Of a stretch of 57,423 bases of DNA, positions 25,932 through 35,127 are shown piece after piece. Position numbers and translations under genes: made by a program. A model generated the notes under the pieces. That model did no database searches. It was not told where the DNA came from and saw only the letters and a program-made list of their open reading frames with translations. How positions within the stretch are numbered: the stretch's first letter is position 1; every line of letters begins with the position of its first letter. The DNA lies in the NCBI GenBank assembly GCA_024280115.1, contig JAJRQT010000192.1, positions 1-57,423 of the forward strand. Reading direction: 5' to 3'. The stretch is from Bacteroidota bacterium. Lineage in GTDB: Bacteria; Bacteroidota; Bacteroidia; Cytophagales; Cyclobacteriaceae.

Positions 25932-26366
25932 ATGAAATTTTTACTTAAAACATGCCTGATACTTGCGCTGGTCCTTACGACCACTTGTTGCGAAAAGAAA
26001 AATGATGAAAATTCCAATGAGAATTTGAAATCAGAAGTTAGCGTGAAAAGGTATGGACATGTGATAAAGATTAAACCCGAAATGATCGATAAATACAAAG
26101 TGCTTCATGCCAATGTATGGCCCAAGGTAAAGGAGAAAATTTACGACGTTAATATCCGAAACTATTCTATTTACTTAAAAGACGATTTCCTGTTTAGTTA
26201 TTTTGAATATGTAGGCAATGATTTTGAAGAAGACATGGCAATGATGGCAAAAGATTCAATTACACTCGAATGGTGGAAATTAACAAATCCTTGTCAGACT
26301 CCCATTGAAAGTCATGCCGAGGGTGAATGGTGGTCAAGCATGGAAGAGGTGTTTCATCAGGATTGA
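25932..26366 (+). CDS. Exported RhaM/FucU-type sugar mutarotase (L-rhamnose mutarotase family)
   Basis: Dimeric alpha/beta-barrel mutarotase of the L-rhamnose mutarotase (DUF718) family: VKRYGHVIKIKPEMIDKYKVLHANVWPKV (in pieces), IRNYSIYLKDDFLFSYFEYVG, then TLEWWKLTNPCQTP and EGEWWSSMEEVFHQD. The Tyr, His, Trp-Trp and terminal WW residues that line the pocket are all present. ATG at 25932 replaces a TTG at 25914; it gives a hydrophobic N-terminus ending in two cysteines (LALVLTTTCCEKK), so the protein is probably secreted or lipid-anchored, unlike cytosolic RhaM. The likely role is to equilibrate L-fucose anomers released by the fucosidases before uptake. Confidence 0.8.
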   Translation: MKFLLKTCLILALVLTTTCCEKKNDENSNENLKSEVSVKRYGHVIKIKPEMIDKYKVLHANVWPKVKEKIYDVNIRNYSIYLKDDFLFSYFEYVGNDFEEDMAMMAKDSITLEWWKLTNPCQTPIESHAEGEWWSSMEEVFHQD

Positions 26367-26478
26367 TATTTTTATGATAAAAGCCTTTCATTTTCTAATG
26401 CAACAACTAATCGTCTCTTTATCCAGCGATGAGGAAAACATAAGATCAAACATTTTCCCTGTTCCGCCAGAAAATCTG

Positions 26479-27462
26479 ATGATAAAAAAAATTATTAAAT
26501 ACTTTTCACTGATTTTATTATCTTTTTTTCTGTGTAAATGTCAAGCACCGAAAGAACCTGAATTTATATTTCATGCCGGTCTTTTGGTAAATAAAAATCA
26601 TACTTGGTTTAAGGCCTTTGAATATTTAGGTAAAAATTTGGAGGAGCGTTCTAACGGTAGAATAAAACTGGTAATTTATCCATCAGAGCAATTGGGAAAA
26701 GAAATTGAAACCATTCGGCTTATCCAGGCGGAGGTGATTGATATGACAATTACCAGCTCTACTTTAAGCAATTGGTCAGAAATGATGGTGTTTGCCGAAT
26801 TGCCCTTTTTATTAAAGGATTCTACAGATATGAAACGCTTAATTGAAGGTGAAGTTGGAAAAAAAATGGAAGAAAAAATGATTCAGGATGTTGGATTGAG
26901 GGCATTATGTTATTTTCAAAGAGGTGAAAGACACCTTACCTCCAACAGACCAATAAAGCATCCCGACGAACTAAAAGGATTAATAATCAGGGTGCCCAAT
27001 GTCCATTCTTTTGTTATAGCGTGGAGTGCCCTGGGAGCCAAGCCTACACCCATGTCATTTTCTGAGGTTTTTACTTCCTTACAACAGGGAACCATTGAAG
27101 CCCAGGAAAACCCCTTTGCTATGATCAAGAATGCTGGCTTTGCTGAAGTGCAGGAATATGTAAATTTAACCAGTCACGTGGTGAGTTGGGCATATCCGGT
27201 AATTGGTGAAAAACAATTTCAAAAATTACCGGATGACCTTCAAAAAATATTTTTAGAAGCATCAAAGGATATGCAATTATTTGAGCATAATCTTTTTGTG
27301 GAAAATGAAAAAAATGTTCAGGAAGAATTAAAAGCCATGGGGATGAAGTTTGTGAGCGTAGATAAAGATGCTTTTATTGAAAAAGGGGAAAAAGAAATTT
27401 ATAATAGTCTTTCGAAAGAAATGCAGCTCGTTTATCTTCAAATAAAAGAGGAGCAAAAATGA
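26479..27462 (+). CDS. dctP: TRAP transporter substrate-binding protein (DctP family)
   Basis: Solute receptor of a tripartite ATP-independent periplasmic transporter. ATG at 26479 is chosen over earlier in-frame starts because it opens a lipoprotein signal (IIKYFSLILLSFFLCKC). The mature domain shows the DctP pattern: KAFEYLGKNLEERSNGRIKLVIYPSEQLGKE (in pieces), VIDMTITSSTLSNW, and GLIIRVPN with R171. This arginine in known TRAP receptors clamps the substrate carboxylate. FSEVFTSLQQGTIEAQENP is also canonical. A sugar acid is therefore the expected ligand, possibly fuconate or a uronate. It overlaps dctQ by 4 bases. Confidence 0.88.
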   Translation: MIKKIIKYFSLILLSFFLCKCQAPKEPEFIFHAGLLVNKNHTWFKAFEYLGKNLEERSNGRIKLVIYPSEQLGKEIETIRLIQAEVIDMTITSSTLSNWSEMMVFAELPFLLKDSTDMKRLIEGEVGKKMEEKMIQDVGLRALCYFQRGERHLTSNRPIKHPDELKGLIIRVPNVHSFVIAWSALGAKPTPMSFSEVFTSLQQGTIEAQENPFAMIKNAGFAEVQEYVNLTSHVVSWAYPVIGEKQFQKLPDDLQKIFLEASKDMQLFEHNLFVENEKNVQEELKAMGMKFVSVDKDAFIEKGEKEIYNSLSKEMQLVYLQIKEEQK

Positions 27463-27926
27463 AATTATATAAACCGGTAGGACAATTTCTCAAATATGGA
27501 ACATTGATAAGTATAGTGGGATTAATTTCCACTGTTCTTCTTCAAATATTTGCCCGGTTTTTTTTAGCAAATTCTCCATCCTGGACCGAGGAAGCATCTC
27601 GCTTGTTTTTTATATTCTCAATTAGTTTTGCTTCCGGGTTAGCACTAAAAGATAATTCATATGTTCACTTAGATATGTTCTATAATCTATTGAGCCAGAG
27701 AATGAAAAACCTGTTGGATCTAGTAATGCCTGTTATTACCATTTTGCTATTTGCAATTATGGCAATTTATTCGGTTGAGCTTATTATTCTTGGGATAGCA
27801 GAAAAGTCATCTGGTTTAAAGATTAATATGAGTTTCATTTTCATCAGTATGCTCATAATGAATGTATCCATTTGTTATTATGCCTGGAGTAAGATCATAA
27901 AATCATTTAAACACCTAAAGAAATGA
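27459..27926 (+). CDS. dctQ: TRAP transporter small membrane subunit (DctQ)
   Basis: 155 residues with four predicted membrane helices, as in DctQ subunits. The conserved motif SPSWTEEASRLFFIFSISFASGLALKDNSY (in pieces) marks the loop and second helix. It binds the DctM channel and stabilises the complex. It starts 4 bases inside the dctP end and its own stop overlaps the dctM start by 4 bases, so the three subunits are translationally coupled. Confidence 0.88.
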   Translation: MKLYKPVGQFLKYGTLISIVGLISTVLLQIFARFFLANSPSWTEEASRLFFIFSISFASGLALKDNSYVHLDMFYNLLSQRMKNLLDLVMPVITILLFAIMAIYSVELIILGIAEKSSGLKINMSFIFISMLIMNVSICYYAWSKIIKSFKHLKK

Positions 27927-29197
27927 TTTGGATATTGTTTGCATGTTTTGGCCTTGCTCTAGTCTTAAGATTTCCTATTGCCTTTTCATTGGGTTTCTCC
28001 TGTTTTATATATCTTTTATTTAAAGATATTCCCTTGATAATAATCCCCATGAAAATGTATTCGGGGATTGACGTGTTTGTGTTGTTGAGTATTCCGGGTT
28101 TTATAATTGCGGGAAATTTAATGAATCAAGGAGGGCTTACCGAGAAAATTATTAAGTTTTGCAATCATGTTTTAGGTCATATCAGAGGAGGGTTGTCACT
28201 AGTTAATATAGGCGCATCCATGCTTTTTGCGGGGATATCAGGAACAGCAATTTCCGATACCGCCAGTATGGGATCAGTTATGATACCGGCCATGAAAAAA
28301 GAAGGTTATGATGCTGACTATTCTTGTGCCATTACTGCAGCCTCTTCTACCGTTGGACCCATAATACCGCCAAGTGTACCTATGATTATCGCCGCTACCC
28401 TTAGCGGCTTATCAGTAGGTAAGTTGTTTCTGGCAGGAGCCATACCCGGCTTATTATTAGGTGTTGGGATGATGCTTGTAGCCTATTTTATTGCCAAACG
28501 GAAAAACTATCCAAAACATCCAAGGAGTAGTTTTAATGAAATAATTCATGGATTTTTTGATACCTTTTGGTCACTATTAATGATGTTTATTATCCTCTAT
28601 GGAATTGTTGGAGGAATATTTACTCCCACAGAAGCTTCGGTTATAGCCATATTGTATGCCTTGATAATCGGGCGTTTTGTTTATAAAAAGCTGAATCTTA
28701 AAAATGTTCAGGTTGTGCTTTTGAACTCGATGAAAACATCGGCATCATTAATGGTCCTGGTTGGATTTGCAAATCTCTTTGGTTGGATTCTAATTGTCGA
28801 ACAAATTCCACAGACAATCGCAAGTGAAATCCTTGATTTTACCACCAACAAATATGTGGTATTACTTCTGATAAATATATTACTGATTGTGGTGGGTACC
28901 TTTATGGAAACGATTGCCGCCTTACTCATCCTATTTCCAATCTTGCTAAATGTTGCTGTGTCGGTAGGTGTGGACCCAATTCATTTTGGGGTGATTGCTG
29001 TATTAAATCTGATCATAGGTCTCACAACCCCACCAGTTGGCGTCTGTTTGTTTGTAGCATCCAGCATAGGAAAAGTTTCAATAGGTAAGGTTGCCAAGGC
29101 GGGGTTTCCGTTTCTTTTGATAAATTTATTCATTTTGATATTAGTCACTTTATTTCCAGAATTGTCACTTTTTTTACCTGAAATGTTTATGGATTAA
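27923..29197 (+). CDS. dctM: TRAP transporter large membrane subunit (DctM)
   Basis: The channel-forming subunit, 424 residues with about 12 helices. Family signatures are GGLSLVNIGASMLFAGISGTAISDTASMG (in pieces), SSTVGPIIPPSVPMIIAATLSGLSVGKLFLAGAIPG and GLTTPPVGVCLFVASSIG near the C-terminus. It moves the substrate delivered by DctP using a sodium gradient. It ends the transporter trio and precedes the sulfatase gene by 63 bases. Confidence 0.9.
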   Translation: MIWILFACFGLALVLRFPIAFSLGFSCFIYLLFKDIPLIIIPMKMYSGIDVFVLLSIPGFIIAGNLMNQGGLTEKIIKFCNHVLGHIRGGLSLVNIGASMLFAGISGTAISDTASMGSVMIPAMKKEGYDADYSCAITAASSTVGPIIPPSVPMIIAATLSGLSVGKLFLAGAIPGLLLGVGMMLVAYFIAKRKNYPKHPRSSFNEIIHGFFDTFWSLLMMFIILYGIVGGIFTPTEASVIAILYALIIGRFVYKKLNLKNVQVVLLNSMKTSASLMVLVGFANLFGWILIVEQIPQTIASEILDFTTNKYVVLLLINILLIVVGTFMETIAALLILFPILLNVAVSVGVDPIHFGVIAVLNLIIGLTTPPVGVCLFVASSIGKVSIGKVAKAGFPFLLINLFILILVTLFPELSLFLPEMFMD

Positions 29198-29260
29198 TTC
29201 AATTATAAAATATCACTTAATTATTTGTAGACTAGTTTTTGACAATCCAAGTATTAGATC

Positions 29261-30769
29261 ATGACAAAGACAATTTATTTTATAATATTATCCTTGATGG
29301 TATTTTTCTCCTGCAAAAAGGAGATCAAAAATCCGAATATCATCATCATTCTGGCGGATGACCTGGGCTATGGTGATCCCCAGGTTTATAATTCCGATTC
29401 CAAAATACCAACTCCAAACATCGATCGACTGGCAAGCGAGGGAATGCGGTTTACAGATGCCCATTCTCCAAGCAGTGTTTGCACACCTACCCGCTATGGT
29501 TTATTAACTGGCAGATATGCCTGGCGAACAGAATTGAAAAAGAGCGTACTTTGGATGTGGGACAAGCCATTAATAGCAACCGATAGACTCACCTTTCCAA
29601 AAATGCTTAAAGCTAAAAACTACTCAACGGCATGCATCGGAAAGTGGCACTTGGGTTGGCGGTGGCCATCAAATGAAGGTGATGGCTATATGAACGATTC
29701 CATTTCAATAGGAGATTACAACCTCAAAGGAAGAAACGAGCTGTGGGAAAAGATTGACTTTTCTAAGGAAATTGGAGGAGGGCCATTAGAGGCTGGATTT
29801 GATTATTACTTTGGCGATGATGTACCAAACTTTGCTCCTTATACCTTCTTCGAGAATAATAAGCTTGTTAAGATTCCAGATCGGAATAAACCTGAAGATA
29901 TGTATGGTGGGCCAGGGCCAATGTCGGAAGGCTGGGTTTTAGAACAAGTGATGCCGGAAATAACAACAAGAGCTGTGAAATATATTGAAGAACAAGCTCA
30001 ACACGATCAACCCTTTTTTTTGTATTTTGCATTGACAGCCCCACATACACCAATAGCCCCTACGGATAATTTTAAAGGAAAAAGTCAAGCAGGTTTATAT
30101 GGTGATTTTGTTAACGAAGTAGATTGGGCTGTTGGGCAAATTATAGATGTATTAAAAAAATCAGGTCAATATGAAAATACGCTTTTATTTTTTACCTCTG
30201 ACAATGGTTCTCCTCAGCGCGATGGCACCAACATGGGAGGTGCAATTGCGTCGGTTAAAAGATATGGACATGATCCAAGTAAACCATGGCGTGGAATGAA
30301 GGCAGATATCTGGGAGGGAGGACATCGTGTACCCTTTATTGTTTCCTGGCCAGACAACATAACAGCTAATACTGTTAGTACCCAGATAGTATGTTTGACA
30401 GATATTATTTCTTCGGTGGCATCAATTTTGAAAATCTCAGTTGGAAAAGATGTTATGGAAGACAGCTATGATATTTCACCTGTCTTTTTTGGAAATGACA
30501 AACCGGTTAGAGAGTCGATAGTTCATCATTCTATTGATGGTACATTTTCCATAAGAAAAGACAATTGGAAACTTATTATGGGGAAAGATTCAGGTGGATT
30601 TAGCAAAGGAATAAAGACCGAAGGTATTCCTGTGGATACAGATGGGCAACTTTATAATTTATCCGAAGATCCATCTGAACAAATGAACCTTTATGCCGAA
30701 TTGCCTGGAAAGGTGAAAGCTTTAACCATATTATTAGATCAAACAAAACATATAAATATAAATGAATAA
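29261..30769 (+). CDS. Lipoprotein type I sulfatase (S1 family)
   Basis: Exported sulfatase of 502 residues with a lipoprotein signal (FIILSLMVFFSC). The metal-binding start NIIIILADDLGYGD and the formylglycine motif C-T-P-T-R (C74, in SPSSVCTPTRYGLLTGR) are intact, so it should be matured by an anaerobic or FGE-type enzyme encoded elsewhere. FFTSDNGSP and KPWRGMKADIWEGGHRVPFIVSWP follow in the usual order. It probably removes sulfate from a sulfated fucoside or other glycan so that the two downstream fucosidases can act. Its end overlaps the first fucosidase gene by 8 bases. The exact sulfate position cleaved is not predictable here. Confidence 0.88.
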   Translation: MTKTIYFIILSLMVFFSCKKEIKNPNIIIILADDLGYGDPQVYNSDSKIPTPNIDRLASEGMRFTDAHSPSSVCTPTRYGLLTGRYAWRTELKKSVLWMWDKPLIATDRLTFPKMLKAKNYSTACIGKWHLGWRWPSNEGDGYMNDSISIGDYNLKGRNELWEKIDFSKEIGGGPLEAGFDYYFGDDVPNFAPYTFFENNKLVKIPDRNKPEDMYGGPGPMSEGWVLEQVMPEITTRAVKYIEEQAQHDQPFFLYFALTAPHTPIAPTDNFKGKSQAGLYGDFVNEVDWAVGQIIDVLKKSGQYENTLLFFTSDNGSPQRDGTNMGGAIASVKRYGHDPSKPWRGMKADIWEGGHRVPFIVSWPDNITANTVSTQIVCLTDIISSVASILKISVGKDVMEDSYDISPVFFGNDKPVRESIVHHSIDGTFSIRKDNWKLIMGKDSGGFSKGIKTEGIPVDTDGQLYNLSEDPSEQMNLYAELPGKVKALTILLDQTKHININE

Positions 30770-32306
30770 GATCACAAAAATTTGGTTCATATTGCTTCTG
30801 GTAATTATTTATTCAGTTTCCAATGCACAATCCCAAATGTCTCCATTGGGAAATTACGTAGAAATATTGCCCTCTGACACTAAAGAAGATATTATAAAAA
30901 AAGCTGCCAATGTAACGCCAAGTGCTAAGCAATTGGCCTGGCAGGAAATGGGATTTACAGCCTTCCTTCATTTTGGGATCAATACGTTTTCGGACAGGGA
31001 GTGGGGAGATGGAAAAGAAAATCCACAAATTTTTAACCCTGTTCAATTGGATGCCGGGCAGTGGGTCAAAACCTGTAAAGATGCCGGTATGAAGCTCATC
31101 ATTATTACTGCAAAGCATCACGATGGTTTTTGTCTGTGGCCAAGTGATTATACCGAACATTCTGTAAAAAGTAGTCCTTGGAAAAACGGAAATGGTGATG
31201 TGGTAGGAGAGCTGGCCAGGGCATGTAGGGATCAGGGGATGAAGCTCGGCATTTACCTCTCCCCCTGGGATATGAATAGTGCTGTCTATGGTACTGAAGA
31301 ATACAATAATTTTTTTGTTCATCAACTGACTGAATTATTAACGAACTATGGAGATGTGGCTGAAGTTTGGTTTGATGGCGCAAACGGAGAAGGGCCTAAC
31401 GGTGTAAAACAGGTTTATGATTGGCAAAGATATTATCGAACCATAAGGGAATTGCAACCTAATGCGGTTATTGCCATTGTCGGGCCGGATGTCCGCTGGG
31501 TTGGTACTGAGTCTGGCTATGGCAGAGACACCGAGTGGAGTGTGGTGCCTGCAAATACACAGGATGAAGATGATATTTCCGCACAATCTCAACAAGAAGC
31601 AGGGACGTTTAGACCACAGGTGGATGCCATGGCAAAAGATATTGGAAGTCGTGAAAAAATTTTGAACGCCAAACGATTGGTCTGGTATCCTTCTGAAGTT
31701 GATGTATCAATCAGGCCAGGTTGGTTTTATCATTCCAAACAAGATAGTAAAGTTAAAAGTGTAGAAAAACTGCTGGATATTTACTACAGTTCTGTGGGCA
31801 AAAACTCTTTGCTCCTATTAAATATACCCCCTGATAAAAGAGGGTTAATTCATGAAAATGATGCCAGAATTTTGAAAAAATGGAAAGAGAGCATAGACAA
31901 GACATTTGAGGTGAACCTGGTTTCCGGGGCTAAAATTAAAGCCAAAAATGGTCAAAATGGTTCAGACCTAAAAAAACTGATTGATGATGATTATGATACG
32001 TACTGGATGTCAGAGGAGGAAACACAGGCAATTGAATTCTTATTGAATGGGGAAAAAACTTTTGATCGCTTATTACTCCAGGAGAAAATCACCGTAGGCC
32101 AGCGTGTAGAAAAATTTAAATTTGAAGCAAAAATTGATGGCAAGTGGAATCTCATTTCTGAAGGAACTACCATTGGGTATAAACGATTACTCCGGTTTCC
32201 TGAAGTGACTACAACTGAAATAAAGTTGACCATTTTACAGTCCCGTGCTGCGCCGGCTTTGGCTGAATTTGGCACTTATAAATCTGTAAATATTAAGGAT
32301 GAATAA
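30762..32306 (+). CDS. GH29 alpha-L-fucosidase with C-terminal discoidin-like domain
   Basis: Secreted alpha-L-fucosidase of 514 residues with a signal peptide (FILLLVIIYSVSNAQ). The GH29 core shows FTAFLHFGINTFSDREWGDG, a KHHDGFCLWPS motif and the catalytic nucleophile D205 in EVWFDGANGEG. The C-terminal 130 residues (about 375-514) look like an F5/8 type C carbohydrate-binding domain. It starts 8 bases inside the sulfatase gene, which argues for coupled expression. It belongs by length and motif to the smaller GH29 branch often active on alpha-1,3/4 fucosides; linkage preference is inference. Confidence 0.88.
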   Translation: MNKITKIWFILLLVIIYSVSNAQSQMSPLGNYVEILPSDTKEDIIKKAANVTPSAKQLAWQEMGFTAFLHFGINTFSDREWGDGKENPQIFNPVQLDAGQWVKTCKDAGMKLIIITAKHHDGFCLWPSDYTEHSVKSSPWKNGNGDVVGELARACRDQGMKLGIYLSPWDMNSAVYGTEEYNNFFVHQLTELLTNYGDVAEVWFDGANGEGPNGVKQVYDWQRYYRTIRELQPNAVIAIVGPDVRWVGTESGYGRDTEWSVVPANTQDEDDISAQSQQEAGTFRPQVDAMAKDIGSREKILNAKRLVWYPSEVDVSIRPGWFYHSKQDSKVKSVEKLLDIYYSSVGKNSLLLLNIPPDKRGLIHENDARILKKWKESIDKTFEVNLVSGAKIKAKNGQNGSDLKKLIDDDYDTYWMSEEETQAIEFLLNGEKTFDRLLLQEKITVGQRVEKFKFEAKIDGKWNLISEGTTIGYKRLLRFPEVTTTEIKLTILQSRAAPALAEFGTYKSVNIKDE

Positions 32307-32398
32307 TGAGCAGACATATAATGTCCATGTTGAATTGGATGTTGAAAGCAAACAAATTGTTTACTAATAGTTGATTGATAAAATTTAAAATAAATAGA

Positions 32399-33781
32399 AT
32401 GAAAGAATTAAAAAAATACTCATTACTGGTTTTTAGCCTATTATCAGTAACTATTGCCTCTGCCCAACTATCTGGAGGAGGAGAAGCTAATCCCAATTTG
32501 CAAACTAACCAGGAAGCCCTAAAAGCATTTCAGGACAAGCGATTTGGTATGTTTATCCACTGGGGTCCAGTGACACTTCGAGGCACAGAAATAGGGTGGT
32601 CAAGGGGTAATGATGTACCGACTGAAGAATATGACAATTTATATAAAGAGTTTAATCCAGTATTATTTAATGCAGCAGATTGGGTGCAAACAGCTAAAAA
32701 TGCTGGGATGAAGTACATTATCCTGACTTCAAGACATCATGATGGATTTAGTCTTTGGGATAGTCAATATACTGATTATGATATGGCAAGTACTCCCTAT
32801 GGGAAAGGGGTGCTGAAAGACCTTGCAACTGAATGCAAAAAGCAAAACATCGATTTTGGTTTATACTACTCTATTTGCGATTGGCAGCATCCTGATTATC
32901 CTGTTGTATATCCTGATCCAAATTACAAATTTCATTTGGAGAAAGAAATTACCGATCCTGTTGTAAAAGCACAAATGGACAGATATATCTTGTTTATTAA
33001 AAATCAACTAAAGGAACTGATCGATAATTATGATCCCTCTTTTATTTGGTTTGATGGAGAATGGGAATGGGCCTGGACACATGAAATGGGTATGGATTTG
33101 TATGCCTATTTGCGAGGGATAAAAGGCGATTTGCTTATTAACAACAGGGTAGATAAAGGACGGCAAGGAATGGAAGGGACTACCAAGAGCAATATTTATG
33201 CCGGAGATTATGCCACTCCTGAGCAGCGCGTAGGAAATTTTGACAATGAGAATGCCTGGGAAACTTGCATGACGATAGCAAAACAATGGGCGTGGAAAGC
33301 CAATGATAAAATTAAATCGAAAGAAGAGTGTATTCATACTCTATTGCAGACTGTAGGAGGTGATGGCAATTTATTGTTTAATGTAGGCCCGATGGCAGAT
33401 GGCAGAATTGAGCAGCGTCAGATAGACCGTTTGAAGGAAATGGGAGACTGGCTGGAAATTAATGGCGAAGCCGTTTACGGAACAAGGGGAGGGCCATATT
33501 TGCCAACCGATCACATGGTCAGCACGAGAAAAGGAAATAACATATACTTACATCTGCTGAAGAACCCTGGAGGAGATTTAAGTTTACCTTTTGCCAAGGG
33601 TACAAAGATCAATAAAGCATATTTTCTGGATGGAAATAATGATGTGGATTTTAACCAGGACAAAGCATCAATTAACCTCAAATTACCGGAAACTTTACCA
33701 GATGATATCGCCACTGTTATTGTTTTGGAATTGAACAAATCGGCAGTTGATATGGAGGTGATTGAACGGATGAGGTATTAA
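32399..33781 (+). CDS. Second GH29 alpha-L-fucosidase
   Basis: A second fucosidase of 460 residues, clearly different from the first. ATG at 32399 is chosen over a TTG at 32375 because it begins the signal peptide (YSLLVFSLLSVTIASA). The GH29 motifs are FGMFIHWGPVTLRGTEIGWSR (in pieces), SRHHDGFSLWDS, and the nucleophile D219 in FIWFDGEWEW. LLFNVGPMADGRI near the end of the barrel is characteristic. There is no added binding domain. Having two GH29 enzymes of different subtype beside a sulfatase suggests several fucosyl linkages are processed. Confidence 0.88.
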   Translation: MKELKKYSLLVFSLLSVTIASAQLSGGGEANPNLQTNQEALKAFQDKRFGMFIHWGPVTLRGTEIGWSRGNDVPTEEYDNLYKEFNPVLFNAADWVQTAKNAGMKYIILTSRHHDGFSLWDSQYTDYDMASTPYGKGVLKDLATECKKQNIDFGLYYSICDWQHPDYPVVYPDPNYKFHLEKEITDPVVKAQMDRYILFIKNQLKELIDNYDPSFIWFDGEWEWAWTHEMGMDLYAYLRGIKGDLLINNRVDKGRQGMEGTTKSNIYAGDYATPEQRVGNFDNENAWETCMTIAKQWAWKANDKIKSKEECIHTLLQTVGGDGNLLFNVGPMADGRIEQRQIDRLKEMGDWLEINGEAVYGTRGGPYLPTDHMVSTRKGNNIYLHLLKNPGGDLSLPFAKGTKINKAYFLDGNNDVDFNQDKASINLKLPETLPDDIATVIVLELNKSAVDMEVIERMRY

Positions 33782-33864
33782 CAGGATTTGAAATTGAATT
33801 TATAACTATTCCCTGTCCTTGGATATAATAGAACTTTTAGACTATCAACATGATAAAAAGCTAA

Positions 33865-35112
33865 ATGAATAGATCAATTGTTATAAAAAAAGCAACGTCT
33901 TCCGATGTACATTTTAGGCTTATGGATGGGGCAGGGTCAGATGCTGTACACACTTCACCAACGTATGCATATGCTGTCTGCAAGTTACAGACAGATCATA
34001 AAATTGAAGGCGTAGGTTTGGCTTTTACTTTGGGGGAGGGCAATAACCTGGTGTGTCAGGCTATAGATTATCTTGTTAAGCATATCGAAGGAAGGGAAAT
34101 AAATGAGTTAATGGCGAACTTTGGACAGGTATCAAAAGCCATGGCTGATGATCCTAATTTCCGTTGGCTTGGTCCTCACAAAGGTGTAGTCCACCTGGCA
34201 TTGGCAAGTGTAACTAATGCTTGTTTTGACTTGTGGGCAAAAGCCAATGATATTCCATTGTGGAAGTTGCTAATAGACTTGCCAGCCGAATCAATCGCCA
34301 ACACACTCGATCTATCCTATCTCGAAGATGTGATGACACGAAAGGAAGCTATTTCCATTCTTGATAAAGCTGATCCAACAAAAGATGAACGTGAGGGAAT
34401 TTTGAAGGCCGGATACCGTGGTTATGATACATCTATAGGTTGGTTCAATTATAGCGACGAAAAGATAGTATCGAAAATCAGCTTGGCAATGGATGCAGGT
34501 TTCACAGCTATGAAATTGAAAGTTGGTTCGGAGGATGCTAATAGAGATATCCGGAGGGCTCATTTGGTGAGAAAAACGGCAGGAGATCAAGCCACCATTA
34601 TGCTGGATGCCAACCAGCAATGGAATCTGCCAAAAGCCATCGAAGTGTGCAGGGAGTTAAAAGAAATAAATCCCTTTTGGATAGAAGAGCCAACTCATCC
34701 TGATGATGTTAATGCGCATGTAACTCTGGCAAAGGAAATAGAACCAATAAAGCTGGCTTTGGGAGAGCATGTTCCCAACAGAGTAATTTTTAAGAATTAC
34801 TTACAATCCGGTTCCATGCATTTCAACCAGGTAGATGCCGTGAGAGTGGGTGGGATTTCTGAATTTATAGCCATCAGTTTAATGTCTAAAAAATTTGGGA
34901 TTCCTGTTGTGCCGCATGTTGGAGACATGGGACAAATTCATCAGCATTTGGTGTTATTTAATCATATTTTCCTTGGACATGATGCCATTTTTCTGGAGCA
35001 TATTCCGCATTTAAAAAAATATTTTAAGTATCCGGCACAAATTATTGATGGGTTTTACAAAACACCTCAAGAACCGGGGATGAGCGCAGATCTTGTTTCA
35101 CATTCCAAATAA
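33865..35112 (+). CDS. L-fuconate dehydratase (enolase superfamily)
   Basis: Enolase-superfamily acid-sugar dehydratase of 415 residues, best matched to L-fuconate dehydratase. It turns L-fuconate into 2-keto-3-deoxy-L-fuconate with magnesium. The catalytic set is visible: KxK at K217/K219 (AMKLKVGSED), metal ligands D248 and E274 (MLDANQQW; WIEEPTHPDD) and E301 (LGEHVPN), and H351 (VVPHVGDMGQ). The flanking genes supply the other steps of the oxidative fucose pathway in order. The assignment rests on family pattern plus context; related rhamnonate or galactonate dehydratases are alternatives. Confidence 0.83.
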   Translation: MNRSIVIKKATSSDVHFRLMDGAGSDAVHTSPTYAYAVCKLQTDHKIEGVGLAFTLGEGNNLVCQAIDYLVKHIEGREINELMANFGQVSKAMADDPNFRWLGPHKGVVHLALASVTNACFDLWAKANDIPLWKLLIDLPAESIANTLDLSYLEDVMTRKEAISILDKADPTKDEREGILKAGYRGYDTSIGWFNYSDEKIVSKISLAMDAGFTAMKLKVGSEDANRDIRRAHLVRKTAGDQATIMLDANQQWNLPKAIEVCRELKEINPFWIEEPTHPDDVNAHVTLAKEIEPIKLALGEHVPNRVIFKNYLQSGSMHFNQVDAVRVGGISEFIAISLMSKKFGIPVVPHVGDMGQIHQHLVLFNHIFLGHDAIFLEHIPHLKKYFKYPAQIIDGFYKTPQEPGMSADLVSHSK

Positions 35113-35127
35113 TAATTAATTGTTGAA

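Noticed and set aside
30813..31325. 170-residue antisense frame in the first fucosidase
   Set aside because: Long, but opposite to a well supported GH29 gene; its translation has no recognisable pattern.
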